Below, in pieces: positions 58,303 through 64,000 of a stretch of 64,000 bases of DNA. The stretch is from assembly GCA_033239525.1 (NCBI GenBank), contig BSYO01000020.1:11906308-11970307 (forward strand), in the 5' to 3' direction. Source of the stretch: Nepenthes gracilis (lineage: Eukaryota; Streptophyta; Magnoliopsida; Caryophyllales; Nepenthaceae). The notes under the pieces are model-generated. The model was given only the letters and a program-made list of their open reading frames with translations, was not told where the DNA came from and made no database searches. A program made the translations under genes and the position numbers. Position 1 is the stretch's first letter; every line of letters starts with the position of its first letter.

Positions 58303-59626
58303 CTACAGAAAATAGAAAAGGGCATTTCAATTCCCAAGATCATTTATTTCAATATAACTTTTCAATAAAGAATAAATATTGTATCCTAGATAAAGCACCC
58401 CAGGGTACCAAGGAACTAGGAAAAAGAATGCAAGAGTGTAGAAAGGAAAGATCTTTATAATGTCTCAGAAAATCAATTTTTCTAAAATAACACATCATCA
58501 TAGGAACTAGTTTCAGAAGATATGGGTCCTTGTTCCCTTCTCTATCAGCTCAAGGGAAACAGAAGAAATTTGCCACAATATTTCGAATGGTAAAGATGCC
58601 ATTCAAAGTTGCATTATATATTTTTCAATATGTAGCATGCAAAGATGAGAATATTTCATCCATAAGAAGCAAAAAAAATGGTTCAAACACACACAGTCCA
58701 ATTTAGAAGTTTTAAATAATGGACAACATTAAGCAGTTTGACAAGCCTGTCACAACACAAAATAAAGTATTCCAGGACTCAACCTCAAAAGCTTCGCTAG
58801 AATCTTATACACAAATTTTCTCAAAAAATAATGACAATAAAAAACATTATTCATACAAAGCCAGCTCCATATTTTCCCCATCTCCTTGAGTAATCCATGC
58901 CTTTGTATCATATATACTAATTTTAGAGAAAGTAGGGAAAACATGTTCAACCAGAAGTGTAAGTAAGAACCAATAGGGCAATAAAAGAACTAAGCTATAC
59001 AAGCTACTCAGAGAACAGGCTCTAGTAAAGCTCATTTTCCGATAAATCAAATAAGTTCATGAGCTTAATCAATCTCAAACATAGTCAAGGTTGACTCATT
59101 TAAGTTCCTGAACAATAATTTTGTGTATTCGTTTACTATCATGTATGTATTCATCAAACATTCATCCAAAAGATTTTGTATTCATTATTGTGCTTGCATA
59201 TGCTTGTTAATAGCTAGTTTATTTGTGCTTATTTATATACAAGCTTGATAAAAGCTTGCTTATTATACATTTTGAACTTAATATGGGCATGCTTAATTAA
59301 AAGCTTGGTTTGCTCAGTATTTAAACAAAAGCTCAGTCACTGGCTTCAGCTTGCAGCATTGGCCAAATTTGAACACTGATCTCTAAAGCTTGTTAGGGCT
59401 TGAGATTGACTATATACAAAGCCCAGCCTGAACCTACAAGTACTTGGCTCAACTTGATTACAGCCGTAGAAACCAACATCATAAGGCTGCCCACAAAGGG
59501 TTCCCCAACAAGGGTCAACAAATACAGCCTTCAAGAACTAGGAAATATTTTCCCCTTACAACAAACATTTATCAATTAACATCCAATCCGAGAATTCAAT
59601 TCAAGAAAATAAAATTGAAGCATCAC
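58303..59626 (-). other. NOL10-like intron of normal size
   Basis: 1.3 kb, AT-rich, donor CGG|GTGATG. About 59180-59460 is dense in AAGCTTG/CAAGCTT words and may be an old short interspersed repeat, which I cannot name. Confidence 0.75.
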
Positions 59627-59785
59627 CCGTTTGTATAGTAGGTAGTCAATAAAGTAACCATGCATATAGGCTCTTAGAAGATTGGCGCCGATCAAATTTG
59701 ACAAATTCAACCTCTTGAGTTCTTCTTTGGTCAGGAACTTATAATCATCATATATAGTAGTCTGTCTGCTGTCTTCAAGCTCTTC
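59627..59785 (-). CDS. NOL10: NOL10-like exon: 'YDDYKFLTKEEL…LRAYMHGYFIDY'
   Basis: The acceptor TTATGCAG| (minus) opens 53 intact codons: EELEDSRQTTIYDDYKFLT, then 'LIGANLLRAYMHGYFIDY' and 'LLYKR'. This is the most conserved block of NOL10/ENP2 after the WD40 repeats (family: 'VYDDYKFLT.EEL..LGL.HLIGT.LLRAYMHGYF'). The exon is 159 bp, phase 0. Its acceptor lies only 26 bp from the LTR of G. Confidence 0.93.
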
Positions 59786-59811
59786 CTGCATAATAGGAAA
59801 CAAAGGAGTAA

Positions 59812-60179
59812 TGATGCGGACATCCAAGACAAATATTCACTTTTATTTGCCTTCCAAATATGAAGACTCGCTTTTATTTGTCTTCCAAATTAGTTGTGAT
59901 TTTATTTTCATTTATTTGATTTTTTTTTTTCACTTTTTCAATTATTTGATTATGATTTTGTTTTCAATTTTCTTTCACATTGGATTCTCTATATAAGAAT
60001 CCCTAGGACAATTGAATGAATGAATGAATGAATATTTGAGAAATTGATTGCAATTGAGTAATTGTGCTTCCCTTCCTCTCTCCCATTTGGTTTGATCCCT
60101 TTCTTGTATCTACCCCTCTAGTCTAATTTCTTGTCGTTACCCATTTATTCTTCTCTCTACTTTCACCCTCCTCCCTACA
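59812..60179 (+). mobile_element. G 5' LTR
   Basis: Starts TGATGCGGACATCC, ends CCCTACA before TTAAATTGGTATCAGAG. TATA at 59989-59996 (CTATATAAG). It contains an imperfect direct repeat of 'CTTTTATTTG.CTTCCAAAT' (59838-59893) and four GAAT(G) units at 60013-60033. Confidence 0.85.
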
Positions 60180-60185
60180 TTAAAT

Positions 60186-60196
60186 TGGTATCAGAG
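60186..60196 (+). other. G primer-binding site (tRNA-iMet)
   Basis: TGGTATCAGAG, a perfect match, seven bases after the LTR. Confidence 0.93.
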
Positions 60197-61789
60197 ATAA
60201 AAATCTTATCTTTTTGCCGCCAGCAACACCTTCCCACACCCACTAACCAGCCACACAACTTCCTGCCACCAACTGCCCACCTTACCACTACCACCACCAC
60301 CAGTGTCATGCCACCCTACAAAGTTTTTCTGGTGCATCGCCGGCAAGTCCATCTCTACCACTAGCGCCTCCTCTTATACTGTCAAACAAAAAAAACAAAA
60401 AAAGTTGTGATTTTTTTTTCTCCTGTGCCCACCTCTGCCAAACGAAAAAAAAAAAAAAAACAAAGGCAGAAGAAGAAGCAGCAGCAAAGATACAGAGCAA
60501 TCGAAGAGGCTAACACAACCCACAAAGCAACAATCCCCACCCGACTTAGCCATTACAGTCGGCGTCGCCGCCACAAGCCAACGTCGTCGCCGGTTACCGC
60601 CCAGCCAAATCGAGCCCAACACAACCATCCAAACCACCACGTTCATCTTCTCCACCCAAACCGCCCAAACCCTAAACGACCATTCACCCAAACGCCAAAG
60701 CCATTATCGTCGGCGTCGCCGCCACAAGCCATCCTCGTCGCCGATTACCGCCCAACCAAATCGAGCCCAACACAACCATCCAAACCACCACGTTCATCTT
60801 CTCCACCCAAACTGCCCAAACCCTAAACGACCGTTCACCCAAATGCCCAAGATACCGCACCATCAACTACATCACCCCTAACCGATCTCCTGCACCGAAG
60901 CCCCCCCAAACCTTAGCTACCACATTTTTGTTTCAAAAAAAAAAAGTGAGAGGAGTTGAGAGAGAAGTTCCGAATCGGCAGCGTGTTGAGCCGATTCTTT
61001 GTCTGCAACTTCGTTATCTACGCTTCGTCACCATCCTCTTCGCCTTTGTCTTCATCGTCGCCTTCTTCGCCGTCGCCGTCGCCGTCGCCTTCTTCGCCGT
61101 CGCCGTCGCCGTCGCCTTGGCCGCCAGAAAGGGAGGCTGTGATCTGAGCAGCCGCTCCCCTCTCTCTCTTCACGTTTGTGGTGAAGGAGCCACAACCAAA
61201 AAGCAAAGCAAAGAAACCAAAAAAAAGAGCGAGAGAGAGAGAGAGAAAGAGATAAAAAAAAAACAAAAGAGAGAGAGAAAAAAACAAGAGAGAGAGATAA
61301 ACAAAAAAAAGAAAAAAAAAAGAGAGAAAGAGAAAAAAAAACAAGAAGCAAAAAAAAAAAAGAAAAAAAAATCAAACAATAGCAGATTTCCGCAGATTTT
61401 CGTCCAATCTCAAACTAGTAGGTCATATCATCTCCGAGGCAGTTTTAACAAGCTGGTCAAATCATCTCCAGGTGTGTTTATTCCATCTTCTTTTGAGTAG
61501 CATATTTTGTTTATCTTTAATAGTTTTTAGTTTTATCTACGTGTGCCATTTTATTAAAAAAAAAAATCGTTCACGCCCTCTCACTACCATTTGACACACC
61601 CTCTCGCAATTGATTATCGCTTTATAATTTTAATATATTAGCAACACTAGTTTGCTTCATCGGAACAATACAAATCTCACAAAAAAAAATTTTGAATTGC
61701 CTCAATTGTTTATTGACCTCAATTCCGTTTGGTGTTGTATGCATTTGTGAAGTGGTCGAATTATTTACCATAATACCCTTGATCTAAGC
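60197..61789 (+). other. G leader, repeat-rich
   Basis: A 1.6-kb internal leader before gag. It has A-rich tracts (60430-60475, 61200-61375), a 151-bp tandem duplication (60549-60850), and GTCGCC trinucleotide runs (61050-61120). The open frames in it are compositional artefacts. Confidence 0.7.
60549..60850 (+). repeat. 151-bp tandem duplication in G leader
   Basis: GTCGGCGTCGCCGCCACAAG starts at 60558 and again at 60709. The two units are nearly the same through 'CCAAACCACCACGTTC' and 'CCAAACCCTAAACGACC'. Confidence 0.94.
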
Positions 61790-62750
61790 ATGGACTCTAA
61801 CCAATTTGAAACATTGAGTCAACAATTAGCCCAATTAGCTTCCAGTCAACAATAATTACAAAATCACGTGATTGCCATTCAAACTGACTTGGCCACCACT
61901 AATCAGATAAATTTGGATCTTGCAAATCGGGTTGCCACTTTAGAACTAGGGCCTCACTCATCAGATGCTGAAAACTCTGATGTATCACAACAAAGCTCAC
62001 CGACGAAGGCAAAACAGACGAACCCCTAGTAGACATGATCGCAGGCCTCGATACTATGATCAAGAGCGGGATCCGGATGAGCACATTTTCAAAAATATCA
62101 AATCGATGCCCCTACTTTTGATGGTCGCTTGACCTCGAGTTTTCACCAATGGGTTCGCAACATGGATCGTTTCTTTGAATGGTATGGGGCGGTCAAGACA
62201 AGAGAGTTCAATTTGCCACTTTAAGTCGACGGCAACGCCCAATTATATTGGGAAAGTGTGGAGGACCTCCCGATTCTGGCGCAAGCTGCCCTCGCTCAAG
62301 TTGGGGCTGAAATGAAACGACGCCTTCACGAGAAGTATTTACCCCGCCTCCTACAAAGAGCCATTTACTCGACCAAAGGGAATTCCCTCGCGGCAAGGTA
62401 ATCGTCCGTAATCGAATATGTGACTTAATTTGATGATTTTCGAATGAGATGTCACATCATCGAGGACGGCCATGGCGCTGAGTAGGTTCTCGACAAGGGT
62501 TACACGAGGATCTTAGGAGAGAACTTGTCCTCGGGAGTTACGACTTTGGACCATGCGATAATTTGGTCCGTGACTTTGAGTTAGTTACCGTGATGCCGTA
62601 TCGCCAATCTACATCACACACTCTTGCCATCAATTCCAAGTCTATCTTAGGAACCCCTCCCTCCACCGTCGCCCCTGCAAGAGAACCTCGAGGAAAGGAT
62701 GTTGAAGCCCCGAAAAGACATTCTCAATTACAGTGTTTCAACTGTAAAAC
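61790..62750 (+). pseudogene. G gag pseudogene
   Basis: Opens MDSNQFETLSQQLAQLASS at 61790. Stops begin at about 61853. The core has 'IDAPTFDGRLTS' (62100-62135), 'FHQWVRNMDRFFEWYG', 'GNAQLYWESVEDLP' and 'MKRRLHEKYLP', then 'MRCHIIEDG'. A zinc-knuckle remnant 'CFNCKT' (about 62738) keeps only the first two cysteines. Related to F gag. Confidence 0.87.
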
Positions 62751-62979
62751 TTTATTCATTAACGGACAAAATGAAATACATGAGGAACTCCTTGAAGAAC
62801 AAGTCTATGAACCCAAACTAGAGGAGTTTGATGACTTGAATGATGATGACCTTGACACATTTGTGAGCTGTATTCGACCTACTTCCTCTCATTTAGACTC
62901 CGGTTCTTCCTCCCTAGGTACACCATTTTTAGGCGTTGTGCGATGCACATTGACACAATCCAACGAAAGTCGATGATCG

Positions 62980-63480
62980 CGGCGCCACGCTATTTTTCAC
63001 ACTTACATCAAAGTGAACGAGAAAGCTTGCAAGGTAATCGTGGATAGCGGTAGTTACATCAATGCGGTCTCTGCTAACACTATTTCTCGTTTGGGATTAA
63101 AGGCGGTCCCACACCCTAGTCCTTACAGCATTTCTTAGATTGACACGTCTTCTATATCCGTTAAAGAACGTTGCTTTGTATCGATTCAATTTTTAGAATA
63201 CAAAGATCATATTTGGTGTGATGTTATCCCAATGGACGTGGATCATGTCATTCTTGGGCGCCCTTGGCTCTACGACTTGGATGTGACAATCCAAAGCCGT
63301 TCCAATTCCTGCTCTTTTGTTCACAAGGGGAAGAGGATTCGCCTCTATCCCCTACCTCCAAAACCGACGACTCCAAACAAAGACCGGACCGTGGTAGTGG
63401 CCAAAGGATTACATATTATTAGTCCTACAGCATTTGAACGAGCCACTGTCAGCGAGTCAGTTGTGTTTGCCATTATCATC
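62980..63480 (+). pseudogene. G aspartic protease
   Basis: 'KACKVIVDSGSYINAVSA' (about 63025-63078) keeps the catalytic DSG. 'VDHVILGRPWLYD' (63235-63273) is the conserved second part. A stop at 63137 interrupts it. The open frame from 63232 then runs through a 'YPLPPKP' linker toward RT. Confidence 0.88.
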
Positions 63481-63489
63481 CTCGAAACC

Positions 63490-64000
63490 TTTCCGAACTC
63501 TTCCACACTAATTTCTAATGAGGCCCGTCAAATTCTCCAAAACTTTCAAGATGTTTTCCCTGAGGACCTACCCAATCACTTACCACCTTTACGCAAAATT
63601 CAACATGCCATTGATTTTACTCCAGGTGTGTCACTCCCAAACTTCCCTCATTATAGGATGAATCCTAATCGAACACGCCGAACTCCAAATGACAAGCAGA
63701 GACGAACTCTTCGCAAGGGATTCATTCGAGAGAAGATGAGTCCTCAGGCAATACCGCCCTCTTAACACCTAAGAAGGACGGGCCTTGAGGATGTGTATTG
63801 ATAGTAGATCAATCAATAAAATCACCGTAAAATATCGCTTTCCCATTCCTAGACTTGATGACATGTTAGATATGATGGTTGGTGCCACAATCTGTTCCAA
63901 AATTGATTTAAAGAGTGGTTACCACCAAATCGACCACCGAGGGATGAATGAAAACAACTTTTCAAAACAAAGGACGACCTCTATGAATGGTTGGTCATGC
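63490..64000 (+). pseudogene. G reverse transcriptase, N-terminal part
   Basis: 'ILQNFQDVFPEDLPNHLPPLR', then 'IDFTPG' and 'YRMNPN' mark the RT entry region of gypsy elements. After frame changes near 63700-63790, '[13 protein letters not shown]', '[12 protein letters not shown]' are readable up to the window edge. The catalytic box is outside the window. Confidence 0.85.

Larger units (their letters stand above)
17900..59785 (-). other. NOL10: NOL10/ENP2-like host gene, 3' portion (five exons), probably decaying
   Basis: Five minus-strand blocks encode consecutive parts of the nucleolar protein NOL10 (yeast Enp2), a component of the small-subunit processome needed for 18S rRNA maturation. 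Each block has AG acceptor and GT donor sites in compatible phase: the first three exons have lengths divisible by 3, and the fourth leaves two bases completed by the fifth. The second intron of the set is 37.9 kb because elements F, E, H, A, B, C and D2 lie in it. Stops in exons 3 and 5 plus a C-terminal frameshift argue that this copy is not fully functional. N-terminal WD40 exons are expected beyond 64000. Confidence 0.88.
59812..64000 (+). mobile_element. Element G: Ty3/gypsy, runs off window end
   Basis: 5' LTR, Met PBS, a long leader, gag, protease, and the start of RT lie on the plus strand. Gag and protease parallel element F, and LTR starts agree (TGATGCGGACATC). The short LTR (368 bp) and the protein motifs suggest a small chromovirus-like group such as Reina or CRM; this is tentative. 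The 3' half lies beyond 64000. Confidence 0.88.

Noticed and set aside
59180..59460. AAGCTTG-rich segment as a named SINE or MITE
   Set aside because: No terminal repeats, tail or promoter boxes could be recognised; left as a remark in the intron entry.
60374..61500. Pro-, Ser-, Lys- and Phe-rich frames
   Set aside because: They come from the duplicated GTCGCC-rich and A-rich leader of G and occur on both strands.

Overview
This is a window of plant nuclear DNA, most likely from an angiosperm with a large genome. It is built almost entirely from nested LTR retrotransposons (Ty1/copia and Ty3/gypsy) layered over one host gene. The evidence is plant-type LTRs, initiator-Met tRNA primer-binding sites (TGGTATCAGAG), Tat, Tekay/Del and TNT1-like polyproteins, GT/AG introns, and exons of a nucleolar protein. 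There is no operon-style coding and I recognise no tRNA, rRNA or CRISPR. Calls rest on reading the sequence and on remembered family motifs; no search was run.

Host gene. Five collinear exons on the minus strand (59785-59627, 58302-58210, 20300-20124, 18900-18698, and 18224 down to about 17900) read as the C-terminal half of the small-subunit-processome protein NOL10/ENP2. They include a NUC153 motif split across the third and fourth exons and an RGG-like tail. The intron between the second and third exons is 37.9 kb and is filled by nested elements. Two in-frame stops and a frameshift near the C-terminus suggest a pseudogene or a decaying copy. The upstream WD40 exons should lie beyond 64 kb, behind element G.

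Left flank (1-17.9 kb). Element J is a decayed copia element (1 to about 9158, 5' end outside the window), split by a 4.4-kb solo LTR, D1 (2723-7169). Next come poorly resolved LTR-like sequences (about 9580-11900), then L, a degenerate Tat-like gypsy with LTR, PBS, gag, protease and RT (about 11900-16400, no 3' end), then unassigned DNA.

The 38-kb intron (20301-58209). F is a minus-strand gypsy (about 20876-37044). Its 3' LTR is interrupted by E (21067-25744), a gag-only non-autonomous element with TSD TTATA. Its leader is interrupted by H (30463-36168), a TNT1-like copia with TSD ACTGT. A is a Tekay/Del gypsy (37395-57842, TSD GAAGG) holding three insertions: solo LTR B (40700-44600, TSD GTCCT), the rearranged minus-strand gypsy C (46510 to about 50878), and solo LTR D2 (51253-54873, TSD GTACA), an inverted relative of D1.

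Right flank. G is a plus-strand gypsy of the same family as F. It begins at 59812, only 26 bp from a NOL10 splice acceptor, and runs off the window end within its RT.

The elements do not work together. They record successive insertions whose order follows from the nesting: J before D1; A before B, C and D2; F before E and H. The most unusual features are the giant repeat-filled LTRs and the shared palindromic CTCGAG modules upstream of TATA boxes in otherwise unrelated LTRs.
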